DNA of 23,929 nt from an archaeon (lineage in GTDB: Archaea > Iainarchaeota > Iainarchaeia > CSSED10-239), in NCBI GenBank assembly GCA_029563035.1, contig JAKQTP010000144.1, positions 1-23,929 on the forward strand. Reading direction: 5' to 3'. Shown here in pieces: positions 13,021 through 21,236 of the stretch; positions within the stretch are counted from its first letter, which is position 1; each line of letters opens with the position of its first letter. Made by a program: the position numbers and the translations under genes. The notes beneath the pieces were generated by a model. It worked only from the letters and a program-made list of their open reading frames with translations, was not told the origin of the DNA and searched no databases.

Positions 13021-14193
13021 ATGGAAAATCAAAACCCGTATCAGTTTCCTTCTCAAGGTCAATCAAATCAAAATATTCCCCCATCACCACCTTCTCCAGA
13101 GGGTCAGATTGGTATAAGGAGCATGCAATCCGATTTGGAATCTATTCATCAAAGTGGCGGAGAGGCGCCTCAATCGCAAATTATATCCGCTCCCGAATTA
13201 GCTTCAACAAATCAATCTTTTGTTAATCCAAATCCATCTCCATCGATTGAACCAAATACTTCAGGTTCAGTTTCTGGTAACTTGCCTCAAGAGAATATTC
13301 AAGCTCCGATAGAGCCTCCGAAAAAAACAGGAGGAGCAAAAACAGTTCTTATTCTTATTGGCGGATTAATTTTGGCTGGAGCGATTGGTTTTGGAGCTTA
13401 TTATCTTATCTCATCCCTTAATTCAACACCCGAGGTGGTTTTACCCGGCACTGAATCAAACTTACCCATAAATACAACTCCGGAAAATACCCCCGAAGTT
13501 TCTCAAGAAGTTATAACACCAACAGAATCAGTCATACCCCCGTTGATTCATAAATCTGTGATAGAATCACCTGCTAAAATTGAAACTTTAACTTTAACAG
13601 ATTTGTCATTGGGATCTTTTGAAGGAGTCATCTCTACTGCATCTAAGGAAAAATTTTTACTTGGAAGTGTAAAAGATTTGTCTTTTGTGGATGCTAGTGG
13701 GACGCTTGTGGAATCGTCGGCTTTCTTAACAGCTTATCTGCCTCAAGTTGCTCCGTCTCTTACCCCATTATTTGAGCGTGATTTTACTCTGTGGATGTAT
13801 TATGACAAACTTGGGGGAGCTAAATTAGGAGCGCTTTTTGAATTAGTTTTAGGAACGTCAGTGTCTCAAGTTTCTTCCACTGTTCAATCCTCAATTGAGG
13901 TTTCATCTCAAGATATATCAAAATTCTTTGTGTCCAATCAACCGGCTCCGACTAAAATAGAATTTAAAGATGGTCAAGTGGAGGGTGTTCCTGTGAGATT
14001 TATTGTTTTTAATTCAAAAGTATCAGATGTGTTTGAATATGGTTGGCTGACTTTTAACAATAGAAATTATCTCGTTTTAACCAGCTCTTACAACCAAATG
14101 GTTGATATTATAAAACGTTTGAAAGCTTCTTCTGCCGTAAGTCCGAGTGTTTCTCCAACTCAAACGACCAGCGCTACAACCACTAATCCATAA
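13021..14193 (+). CDS. Single-pass membrane protein with disordered N-terminus and extracytoplasmic domain, unknown
   Basis: 390 residues in three parts. Residues 1-105 are rich in Pro, Gln, Ser and Asn and likely disordered. Residues 108-132 are one membrane segment (GGAKTVLILIGGLILAG...) preceded by KK. After a Pro/Thr/Glu-rich linker, residues about 190-375 form a probable folded domain with alternating strands (FEGVISTASKEKFLLG, GVPVRFIVFNSKV, NYLVLTSSYNQMVDIIKRL). A Ser/Thr-rich tail ends it. KK before the segment suggests the N-terminus is inside and the C-domain outside. No family recognised. It is joined to the DksA-like gene by a 4-base gap, so the two are co-transcribed, which is an unusual partnership. 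Confidence 0.8.
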   Translation: MENQNPYQFPSQGQSNQNIPPSPPSPEGQIGIRSMQSDLESIHQSGGEAPQSQIISAPELASTNQSFVNPNPSPSIEPNTSGSVSGNLPQENIQAPIEPPKKTGGAKTVLILIGGLILAGAIGFGAYYLISSLNSTPEVVLPGTESNLPINTTPENTPEVSQEVITPTESVIPPLIHKSVIESPAKIETLTLTDLSLGSFEGVISTASKEKFLLGSVKDLSFVDASGTLVESSAFLTAYLPQVAPSLTPLFERDFTLWMYYDKLGGAKLGALFELVLGTSVSQVSSTVQSSIEVSSQDISKFFVSNQPAPTKIEFKDGQVEGVPVRFIVFNSKVSDVFEYGWLTFNNRNYLVLTSSYNQMVDIIKRLKASSAVSPSVSPTQTTSATTTNP

Positions 14194-14197
14194 AAAC

Positions 14198-14539
14198 ATG
14201 ATATCAGAGGATAAGAAAAACCAATTTAAAAATAAACTTGAGGAAATGAAAGTTTCTCTGGAGGCAGAGATTAATAAACTTGAAACCCCGCCTGATTTTG
14301 GAGATTTTCCCGGACCGGATGATGAAACTGATGAAGCGGCTCAAACTTTCAATCAAAAATCAGCCGCAGCTCCCTTAAAAGAAGAGTTATCTAATGTGGA
14401 ATCAGCTTTGATAAAAATAGAAAATGGAACTTATGGCGTTTGTGAAGAGTGCGGCAAAGATATTGACGAATCATTACTTGATGCCGTACCCAATAGTTTG
14501 TTTTGCCAAGATTGCAAAAAAGACCGTGTATTAAAATAG
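14198..14539 (+). CDS. DksA/TraR-type C4 zinc-finger protein
   Basis: 113 residues from the ATG at 14198. A longer frame from a GTG at 14147 would overlap the previous gene and add 17 residues unlike the family, so I reject it. The N-terminal half is a helical coiled coil (NKLEEMKVSLEAEINKLE...PLKEELSNVESALIKIE), followed by the family zinc finger GTYGVCEECGKDIDESLL...NSLFCQDCKK (CxxC, 17 residues, CxxC). DksA-family proteins bind the RNA polymerase secondary channel with ppGpp; shorter TraR/YocK-like relatives vary in role. The acidic FGDFPGPDDETDEAA segment between the helices is typical of the Firmicutes/CPR-type family. Whether it acts on RNA polymerase is inference. Confidence 0.85.
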   Translation: MISEDKKNQFKNKLEEMKVSLEAEINKLETPPDFGDFPGPDDETDEAAQTFNQKSAAAPLKEELSNVESALIKIENGTYGVCEECGKDIDESLLDAVPNSLFCQDCKKDRVLK

Positions 14540-14543
14540 AAGA

Positions 14544-14570
14544 AGCAGTCCGCTAATAGCGGGCTGCTTT
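14544..14570 (+). terminator. Terminator after the DksA-like gene
   Basis: AGCAGTCCGCT (14544-14554) pairs with AGCGGGCTGCT (14558-14568), 11 bp with one wobble and a 3-base loop, followed by TT and an A/T-rich run. It separates this pair from the ComM-like gene. Confidence 0.75.
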
Positions 14571-14589
14571 TAATTTAGTTGGATATTTT

Positions 14590-16128
14590 ATGCAAGCACG
14601 TGTTTCAAAAGTATATTCGGCTGATTTTGAAGGAATTACTCCCAGACTGATTGAGGTTGAAGTTGATATAAATATTGGTCTAGCATCTTTTAATATTGTC
14701 GGTCTTGCTGATAAAGCTGTGTCTGAAGCAAAAGAAAGAGTATCTTCAGCTATAAAAAATAGCGGGATAAAACCGCCTAATCGGGAAAATCGAAAAATAA
14801 CCGTCAATCTTGCTCCTGCTGATATAAAAAAACAGGGATCAAATTTTGATATTGCTATTGCATTGGGTTATCTACTCTCATCCAATCAGATAAAATCTTT
14901 TGAAACAAAAAATAAATTATTTTTAGGCGAGTTAGCTCTTGATGGTGGTGTTCGGGCAGTTGCTGGAGTTTTAAATATCTGTCATAAAGCCAATAGTCTT
15001 GGTTTTAAGGAGGTTTACATTCCCGCTGATAATATTTTTGAAGTTGTGCATTTGTCCGGAATTAATATCATACCCATAAAAACATTAACCGATCTCATTA
15101 ATCATTTAGAAAGTAAGATTTTAATTCAACCTGTTTTACTAAAAGAATTTAAACCTCAATCATTGTTGGGTTCTGTTGACATTTCCGAAATTAAAGGCCA
15201 GGATACTGCCAAAAGAGCTTTGGCAATTGCCGCTGCTGGATCTCATAATATATTTATGTCTGGTTCTCCGGGAACCGGAAAGACGATGTTGGCTCAATCA
15301 CTTGTTTCTATATTGCCCGACATTACTTTTGATGAAGCAATTGATGTTACAAAAATATACAGCGCGGCCGGTCTTTTAGCCGGTAAACCGTTTGTTTCTT
15401 ATAGACCATTTAGATCTCCTCATCATTCGGCTTCTTTGGTTTCTTTGGTGGGTGGAGGTCAAAATCCAAAACCGGGGGAAGTGAGTTTAGCTCATAGAGG
15501 GGTATTGTTTCTTGACGAACTACCGGAATTTCATAGAGATGTTTTAGAATCACTTCGCCAACCTATTGAACAAGGTTGGGTAACCATCACTAGAGCAAAA
15601 GGGAGTGTCAATTTTCCGTCAAAATTTATGTTGGTGGCCGCCGCTAATCCTTGTCCATGCGGTTATTTTCAAGATGAGGAAAAAGAATGCCGTTGCAGTC
15701 CTTATGAAGTGATAAAATATCAAAAAAGATTATCTGGACCGTTATTGGATAGGATAGACATAAATATCTGGGTGGGAAGATTGACTTCCGGGGATATTAG
15801 AAAATCGTCGGATAAAACAGAATCTCAATTAATCAAAAACAAAGTAGCTTTAGCCAGAAAAATTCAATACGAGAGATTTAAAAAATTAGGTGTGCCGATA
15901 TTTTCAAATTCAGAGATGTCTTCAAAACAAGTTGGTGAGATTGTAAATATTACTTCTTCGGCGCGCAGTATGTTGGGAAAAGCTTTGGATAAAGCTCATA
16001 TCTCAGCACGGGGTTACTTTAAAATTATTAAAGTGGCTCAAACAATCGCAGATATGGAAGAAAAAAATATTATTGATGATGCCGCCATCCAAGAAGCTTT
16101 TTCTTATAGGGTTAGAAACGAAAATTAA
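14590..16128 (+). CDS. comM: ComM/YifB-family Mg-chelatase-like AAA+ ATPase
   Basis: 512 residues, normal length. The N-terminal part (about 1-170) is the ChlI-like/Lon-substrate-like domain with ARVSKVYSADFEG and FNIVGLADKAVSEAKERV. The AAA+ domain has Walker A GSPGTGKT near residue 225, Walker B GVLFLDELPEF, LRQPIEQGWVTITRA, and the Cys-rich NPCPCGYFQDEEKECRC loop that is typical of the family. The C-terminal helical domain ends in the SARGYFKIIKVAQTIAD segment. ComM is a hexameric helicase that helps branch migration during natural transformation. CPR bacteria often carry com genes and may take up DNA. It is followed after 63 bases by a UvrD-type helicase. Confidence 0.92.
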   Translation: MQARVSKVYSADFEGITPRLIEVEVDINIGLASFNIVGLADKAVSEAKERVSSAIKNSGIKPPNRENRKITVNLAPADIKKQGSNFDIAIALGYLLSSNQIKSFETKNKLFLGELALDGGVRAVAGVLNICHKANSLGFKEVYIPADNIFEVVHLSGINIIPIKTLTDLINHLESKILIQPVLLKEFKPQSLLGSVDISEIKGQDTAKRALAIAAAGSHNIFMSGSPGTGKTMLAQSLVSILPDITFDEAIDVTKIYSAAGLLAGKPFVSYRPFRSPHHSASLVSLVGGGQNPKPGEVSLAHRGVLFLDELPEFHRDVLESLRQPIEQGWVTITRAKGSVNFPSKFMLVAAANPCPCGYFQDEEKECRCSPYEVIKYQKRLSGPLLDRIDINIWVGRLTSGDIRKSSDKTESQLIKNKVALARKIQYERFKKLGVPIFSNSEMSSKQVGEIVNITSSARSMLGKALDKAHISARGYFKIIKVAQTIADMEEKNIIDDAAIQEAFSYRVRNEN

Positions 16129-16151
16129 AAATACTTTAGGTTTTTAAATTA

Positions 16152-16180
16152 TTGCTTTTTTAGTTTTGTACAATTATAGT
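16152..16180 (+). promoter_or_regulatory. Promoter of the UvrD-type helicase gene
   Basis: TTGCTT (16152-16157), a 17-base spacer and TATAGT (16175-16180); the ATG starts at 16192, a leader of about 5 bases. Confidence 0.6.
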
Positions 16181-16191
16181 CAAACAATCCA

Positions 16192-17973
16192 ATGTTTGAT
16201 GATTTAAATGAAAAACAAAAAGAAGCAGTTAACTACGGGGATGGCCCCTTATTAATTGTAGCCGGAGCCGGTTCTGGAAAAACAAAGACGCTTACCTCGC
16301 GCCTTGTTTATTTGATAACAAAAAGAAATATTAAGCCCGAAAGAATATTAGCGATTACTTTTACTAACAAAGCGGCTGATGAGATGAAAAAACGAGTCAA
16401 AGCGGCAATGGATAAGAATAATTATCCGGGCTCAAAAGAGTCGTATGTGGGGACTTTTCATGCATTTGGAGCAAAAATATTAAGAGCTGAAGCAAAATTA
16501 TTAGGAAGGAACATCTTATTTTCCATCTATGATTATGATGATTCGTTGAGTGTGGTAAAAAAAATTCTGAAAAATCTTAATATTAGCGCTTCCGAGTTAT
16601 CGCCGGCTCATCTGATTAAAGAATTTTCTCGGATAAAGAGCGAACTTCTTTCTCAAGAAGATGTGGTAATGAGTAAAAAATCAGAAAATGTTTGGTATCT
16701 TTTTTTGGAATATGAAAAAACTCTTGAGAGAGCAAACGCTTTTGATTTTGATGATCTTATTGAAAAAACAGTCAGATTATTTCAAAAGAACGATTATATA
16801 ATTTCAAAATATCAAAAAAGTTACGACTGGATTTTAGTGGATGAATATCAAGATATTAATACGGCGCAATACAAACTTTTAAAATTACTAACTGGAGAAA
16901 ACAATAATATAAATGTCGTAGGGGATGACCAACAGGCAATTTATGGATTTAGGTTCTCGGATTTTAGAAATTTCTTAAATTTTGAAAAAGATTGGCCGAA
17001 TGCCAAAGTTATTTTTTTGGAACAAAATTATAGATCAACAAAAAATATTATTGAATCTTCATCGGCATTGATTGCTAATAATATTTTGCAGAAACAAAAA
17101 AACTTATGGACCCAAAACTCCCAAGGGTCATTGGTAAAAATAGTTGAGCATGATGATGAATTTTCAGAGGCTGATTTTATCGTTCAACAAGCTCGTTTGT
17201 TTGTAAAACAAAATAAAAGTGTCGGAATTCTTTTTAGAACTAATGCTCAAAGCCGCGCTTTGGAACAATTATTTCTTGAATATGGGATTGATTATAACCT
17301 TTTTGGCGCACTGACTTTTTATGAGAGAAAAGAAATCAAAGATATAGTGGCGGCTTTAAGATATTGTGCCAATCCTGTCGATGAAGTTGCTTTGGGAAGA
17401 TTGGAAAAGAACTTTACCAAAAAGATTTACATTTCTCTTAGGGACAAATTGCCTTTGCGTCAAAACAGTAAACCGGCAGAAATTATAGATTTTATTATAA
17501 AAGTGACCGATTATCTTTCGCGTCTTAAGAAAGAGTATCCAAACTATCTGGAGAGAATAGAGAATATTCAGGAATTGGCTTATTTTTCCGCTCAATTTGA
17601 TGATTTGGGGCATTTTTTGGAAAAAATTTCATTAGCCCATCCTTTAGACGAGGGTCGCAAAAAACGCAATAAAACTTCCTTAATTGGAGCAAATTTAATG
17701 ACTATTCATTTGGCTAAAGGACTTGAGTTTGATGTTATTTTTGTTGCTGGAGTCAACGAGGGTATTATCCCGCATCAAAGATCTTTAATTTCCTCAGAAG
17801 ATATAGAAGAAGAGCGTCGACTTATGTATGTGGCGATGACTCGAGCTCGTGAGGAACTTTATTTGTGTTTTTATAAATTACCTTCAAGATTTTTGGGAGA
17901 AATTCCATCCAATATGCTTGAATTTGTCGGTGATAAATCATTGGATGATGAAGAAAGATATATAGAGTATTAA
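16192..17973 (+). CDS. UvrD/PcrA/Rep-type superfamily 1A DNA helicase, shortened
   Basis: 593 residues against about 650-730 in UvrD, PcrA or Rep. Motifs in order: Q-motif LNEKQKEAVNYGDGPLLI, Walker A AGAGSGKT (24-31), AITFTNKAADEMKKRV, GTFHAFGAKILR, VDEYQDINTAQ (Walker B, 217-221), GDDQQAIYGFRFSD, LEQNYRST, then TIHLAKGLEFDVIFVAG and VAMTRAREELYL (547-558). All helicase motifs are intact, so it should be a 3'-5' DNA translocase in repair or replication restart. The region between about 400 and 494, where subdomain 2B lies, is roughly half the usual size. The C-terminal RNA-polymerase-binding extension of UvrD/PcrA is missing. Whether it corresponds to uvrD, pcrA or rep cannot be told. Confidence 0.93.
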   Translation: MFDDLNEKQKEAVNYGDGPLLIVAGAGSGKTKTLTSRLVYLITKRNIKPERILAITFTNKAADEMKKRVKAAMDKNNYPGSKESYVGTFHAFGAKILRAEAKLLGRNILFSIYDYDDSLSVVKKILKNLNISASELSPAHLIKEFSRIKSELLSQEDVVMSKKSENVWYLFLEYEKTLERANAFDFDDLIEKTVRLFQKNDYIISKYQKSYDWILVDEYQDINTAQYKLLKLLTGENNNINVVGDDQQAIYGFRFSDFRNFLNFEKDWPNAKVIFLEQNYRSTKNIIESSSALIANNILQKQKNLWTQNSQGSLVKIVEHDDEFSEADFIVQQARLFVKQNKSVGILFRTNAQSRALEQLFLEYGIDYNLFGALTFYERKEIKDIVAALRYCANPVDEVALGRLEKNFTKKIYISLRDKLPLRQNSKPAEIIDFIIKVTDYLSRLKKEYPNYLERIENIQELAYFSAQFDDLGHFLEKISLAHPLDEGRKKRNKTSLIGANLMTIHLAKGLEFDVIFVAGVNEGIIPHQRSLISSEDIEEERRLMYVAMTRAREELYLCFYKLPSRFLGEIPSNMLEFVGDKSLDDEERYIEY

Positions 17974-17985
17974 TTTTTCTTGTTG

Positions 17986-18014
17986 TTGGGATAATTAAAA
18001 GGTATTAGTATAGA
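17986..18014 (+). promoter_or_regulatory. Candidate promoter of the spermidine-synthase-like/rsmA operon
   Basis: TTGGGA (17986-17991), a 17-base spacer and TATAGA (18009-18014), with the ATG at 18019. The distance is so short that the ATG would be at or slightly before +1. An alternative -10 is TATTAG (18003-18008). Confidence 0.35.
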
Positions 18015-18018
18015 CAGT

Positions 18019-19581
18019 ATGGAGAATATTTCTAAAAAAACTCTAATCTACTTAATAGGATCATTTGTGGCTGGATTTTGTTTAATGACGGTTGAGCTAA
18101 CTGCTAGCAGAGTGGTCGCCCCTTATATCGGTTCATCCGTTTATACATGGACTTCGGTTATAGGAGTTGTCTTACTTGGTTTATTGGTTGGATATTATTG
18201 GGGAGGGAAAATTGCCGATAAATTTGGCCGCAGACTCTCTCTTTCTTTATTGTATGGGTTAAGCGCTTTTTTAATCGTATTAATTTCACCCATCGGCTCG
18301 GTTTCTAAACTTATTTCAGGACTAGATATCCCACTCGCTTTTATAACATTATTGGTTTCTTTGATATTATTTTTTCTACCGGCTGTTTTTTTAGGAATGC
18401 TTTCGCCGGTTCTTTTAAAACAAATAGTTTTTTCTGTTGATGAAGTGGGAAGTCGAGCCGGACTTGTCTCAGCTCTTTGGTCGTTGGGTAGTATTATCGG
18501 AACTTTTGCCACCGGATTTTTATTTATCGGATTTTTAGGAAGTTTCAATACTCTTTTTTTGTGCGGCGCGTTACTTTCTCTTACTGCTTTATTTTTTTCC
18601 ACTCGTCGTTGGGAAATGTTTTTTTCTATTTTTATTGTCTTGTTTGTTATTGTTTTATTTTTGTCGGGGAAAAATTTTAATTTTGAAAAGAACGTAGTTT
18701 ATTTGAAAGAAAGCAATTATTACAGAATAGCGGTGTCTGATGGAGATATCGGTCCTCAAAAATCATTAAGAACCATGTTTCTCGATTTCGATTCTCATAG
18801 TATTGAAAGTAAAGAGGGGGAATCCCTTAAAACTTATCCGGAGATTTATCCGATTTTTGGTTTGATAAAAAAGGAGATAAATTCAGCTTTTTTTGTCGGC
18901 GGGGGTTCTTATTCAATGCCAAAAATGGTTTCCAAATACTATCCTAAAATAAAAATAAATGTGGCTGAAATTGATCCTGAAGTTACTAAAACAGCTAATA
19001 ATTTTTTCAATCTCGGACAATATTCTATAAATACGATTGAGGGTGATGGAAGAATGGTTCTTACAAAAGACAATTCTTTTTATGATTTGATATTTGAAGA
19101 TGCTTTTAATTCTTTTATATCTCTTCCTTGGCACCTGACTACGGAAGAATTTACCAATTTAGCCCGTCAACATCTTTCTTCCGGGGGAATATATGCTGTT
19201 AATTTTGCTTCCATGACTAATGGTGAAGGAGATATTTTTTTAAAAAGTATGCTGGCAACTTTTAAAAAAGTTTTTCCAAAAAGTTACGTTGTTGTTTTAG
19301 GTGGTTCAGATTATTACCCACACAATATTGTTTTAATTGGCATCAACGGATCAGACGGTCTTTCGGTTGATGATTTACAAAATAAAATAAAAAATATTCC
19401 AGGCAGTGAATGGTTGTCTTCAAAAATTTCCGACATCAATCAATGGAATTGTGACGAGGCAATTATTTTATCCGACGATTATGCTCCGGTTGAAAGATTG
19501 ATGAGCGGAGCGATTAAAGTCTACTATCCATTTTATCGCTCTCTTTATTATTCTCTTTTAGAAAATAAACCTTCCATATAA
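18019..19581 (+). CDS. Membrane-fused spermidine-synthase-like protein
   Basis: 520 residues with two halves. Residues about 8-225 hold roughly seven hydrophobic segments and open with the family-typical ELTASRVVAPYIGSSVYTW, then GYYWGGKIADKFGRR, resembling a half transporter. Residues about 240-500 are a SpeE-type Rossmann domain: SAFFVGGGSYSMPKMV (SAM-binding), VAEIDPEVTKTANNFF, GDGRMVL, YDLIFEDAFNS and PWHLTTEEFTNLARQHL. Known spermidine synthases use an Asp in the DxF motif; here EDAF keeps it. Such fused proteins are widespread, and their substrate and transport role are unproven. The rsmA start is 7 bases after the stop, so they are co-transcribed. Confidence 0.87.
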   Translation: MENISKKTLIYLIGSFVAGFCLMTVELTASRVVAPYIGSSVYTWTSVIGVVLLGLLVGYYWGGKIADKFGRRLSLSLLYGLSAFLIVLISPIGSVSKLISGLDIPLAFITLLVSLILFFLPAVFLGMLSPVLLKQIVFSVDEVGSRAGLVSALWSLGSIIGTFATGFLFIGFLGSFNTLFLCGALLSLTALFFSTRRWEMFFSIFIVLFVIVLFLSGKNFNFEKNVVYLKESNYYRIAVSDGDIGPQKSLRTMFLDFDSHSIESKEGESLKTYPEIYPIFGLIKKEINSAFFVGGGSYSMPKMVSKYYPKIKINVAEIDPEVTKTANNFFNLGQYSINTIEGDGRMVLTKDNSFYDLIFEDAFNSFISLPWHLTTEEFTNLARQHLSSGGIYAVNFASMTNGEGDIFLKSMLATFKKVFPKSYVVVLGGSDYYPHNIVLIGINGSDGLSVDDLQNKIKNIPGSEWLSSKISDINQWNCDEAIILSDDYAPVERLMSGAIKVYYPFYRSLYYSLLENKPSI

Positions 19582-19588
19582 AAAATAT

Positions 19589-20365
19589 ATGCCTCAAAAA
19601 TTAGGTCAACATTTTTTGAAAGACAGAAAAGCTTTGGAAATTATTGCCCACTTAGTTGACGTTGAATACAAAGATGTTCTTATTGAAATAGGTCCGGGTC
19701 ATGGGGAACTTACTAAAGTCTTGGTTAATGACTTTGAAAATAAAAGAATAAAAGATTATCAAATAATAGCAATTGAAAAAGACAGGGGATTGGTGGATAG
19801 CGGGCAGTGGTCTGTGATTAGTAAAAATTTGAAAATAATCAGTGGCGATGCATTGAAGGTTTTATCCGGTCTGATTAATCACAATCATTACAAAATTGTT
19901 GGCAATATTCCTTATTATATTACAGGTCACCTACTGAGGGTGATTGGGGAATTAGAAAATAAACCATCAAAAACAATCCTACTTATTCAAAAAGAGGTGG
20001 CTCAGCGAATTTGCGCTGTTCCTCCCCGTTCAAATATCTTGTCTCTAAGCGTTTTATTCTGGTCAGTTCCTAAAATAGCGCTTAATGTGCCAAAGGAGTC
20101 ATTTTCTCCCCCTCCGGATGTTGAATCGGCGGTGATTGAATTAAAAACAAGAGAAAATATAGAAATAGATGTTGCTGATAGATATTATAATTTTATTAAA
20201 TCGGCTTTTAAACAACCTCGGAAAACTCTTTTAAATAATTTAATCAGTTCCGGTTATAATCATCAAAAAGCAGCTGAGATAATTCATCAGTTACAACTTC
20301 CCCCGATGGCTCGACCTCAAGAATTGAGATTTGAGTCCGTTTTGGAAATTTCCAAATTGCTTTGA
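19589..20365 (+). CDS. rsmA: 16S rRNA dimethyladenosine transferase RsmA (KsgA)
   Basis: 258 residues, near the usual 260-275. It starts PQKLGQHFLKDRKAL, the typical N-terminus. SAM motif I is LIEIGPGHGELTKVL (about 31-45), the acidic strand end is AIEKD, GDAL is the next SAM contact, and NIPYYITGHLL (about 106) is catalytic motif IV. The C-terminal domain has RKTLLNNL and ARPQELRFE. It dimethylates two adjacent adenines in the 3' hairpin of 16S rRNA during 30S maturation. Residues 69-78 (VDSGQWSVIS) are encoded by a heptamer-repeat-like tract; overall length is still normal. The stop codon is TGA. Confidence 0.95.
   Translation: MPQKLGQHFLKDRKALEIIAHLVDVEYKDVLIEIGPGHGELTKVLVNDFENKRIKDYQIIAIEKDRGLVDSGQWSVISKNLKIISGDALKVLSGLINHNHYKIVGNIPYYITGHLLRVIGELENKPSKTILLIQKEVAQRICAVPPRSNILSLSVLFWSVPKIALNVPKESFSPPPDVESAVIELKTRENIEIDVADRYYNFIKSAFKQPRKTLLNNLISSGYNHQKAAEIIHQLQLPPMARPQELRFESVLEISKLL
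19793..19827 (+). repeat. Degenerate heptamer tract inside rsmA
   Basis: Consecutive 7-mers read GTGGATA, GCGGGCA, GTGGTCT, GTGATTA and GTAAAAA, in which the first position is always G and a GTGG-type start is repeated. It encodes VDSGQWSVIS. Heptamer repeats giving SGQWSV-type peptides are known from other bacterial genomes, but only one degenerate copy is present here. Confidence 0.4.
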
Positions 20366-20385
20366 TTTTAAGCCAGATGTATACT
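20357..20385 (+). promoter_or_regulatory. Promoter of the envelope-protein operon (leaderless)
   Basis: TTGCTT (20357-20362), a 17-base spacer and TATACT (20380-20385). The -35 lies in the last codons of rsmA. The ATG at 20392 coincides with the expected transcription start. Confidence 0.6.
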
Positions 20386-20391
20386 TAGAAG

Positions 20392-21234
20392 ATGAAGATG
20401 CCCGTCAAAAAAGAGCAACGAGCTTTTTTGGTTTTTGTTGTTGTTGCCGGATTATTTATTACATATTGGGCTGTTTCTCCGTTTTTAAATAATTTTAAAA
20501 CAGAAAAAAATAAAACACAGCCTTCTCAAGATTCTTTATCTAATAACGCCGGAAATAAAATTCCCCCTTCTTTTCAGTATTACGCGTCCTTATTTTCAAC
20601 ATCAACCTATCAGTCAACCGGAAAAAATTTTACCCAATCAATCGTGGACGATATTTCCTCTGATTTTATTGCCTATGCTAATCCAAAAACTAGACCAACC
20701 ACCTCATTGGATGAATTTATAAAAAACGGAACCAGCAGTAAATCGGTTGATGATAAATTATCCAAAATCTATGCTGAAGCTGATTTGGTTTTTATAGAAA
20801 ATTATCCGCTTTCCAAAATAAAAAGTTTTTCCAACTCTACCCAAGGAGACAAGTTGGCATATTGGAATGCTTACACTGGAGTTTTTCAAGATCAAATGGA
20901 TATGTTTGTTTTAAGTCAAGATGTTTTTCAAAAAGCTTTAAGCGATGCTTTTGAGAAGAATAATTTCTCTAAGTTGGATGAACTTATTTTAAAGAATGAA
21001 ACCGCTTTACGGACAATAAAAGAAGCTAATGTCCCAGTGGAGTTTGTAGATTTTCATGCTCAAAATTTGGCTTTCTTAAGTAATTTTGTTGCTGTGCTCC
21101 ATTCTTTTAAGAAAATTAATTCCGATCCAATTGGATCATACATTGTTATTGAAAAAGGCCTCCCTCTTATTTCTAATCAGATTGATAGTGTGGTAAGTGA
21201 TTACAATCAGCTTAAAAAGCGTTATAATTTATAA
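20392..21234 (+). CDS. Membrane-anchored extracytoplasmic protein, unknown
   Basis: 280 residues. Lys and Arg residues precede one hydrophobic segment (about 11-31, AFLVFVVVAGLFITYWAV), so the rest is probably outside the membrane. A Ser/Asn/Gln linker (about 36-70) leads to a mostly helical domain rich in Asp, Lys, Phe and Leu with the segments LSKIYAEADLVFIENYPL and KLDELILKNETALRTIKE. No Cys pairs and no enzyme motif. A second ATG 6 bases in (20398) is possible. The next gene starts 2 bases after the stop, so it belongs to the same operon as the two following exported proteins and probably to the same complex. Confidence 0.78.
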   Translation: MKMPVKKEQRAFLVFVVVAGLFITYWAVSPFLNNFKTEKNKTQPSQDSLSNNAGNKIPPSFQYYASLFSTSTYQSTGKNFTQSIVDDISSDFIAYANPKTRPTTSLDEFIKNGTSSKSVDDKLSKIYAEADLVFIENYPLSKIKSFSNSTQGDKLAYWNAYTGVFQDQMDMFVLSQDVFQKALSDAFEKNNFSKLDELILKNETALRTIKEANVPVEFVDFHAQNLAFLSNFVAVLHSFKKINSDPIGSYIVIEKGLPLISNQIDSVVSDYNQLKKRYNL

Positions 21235-21236
21235 TA

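Noticed and set aside
14147..14197. GTG-initiated N-terminal extension of the DksA-like protein
   Set aside because: It overlaps the previous gene and adds 17 residues that do not resemble the family; the ATG at 14198 fits better.
18195..18602. 135-codon minus-strand frame
   Set aside because: Antisense to the membrane half of the spermidine-synthase-like gene, with no recognisable domain or promoter.
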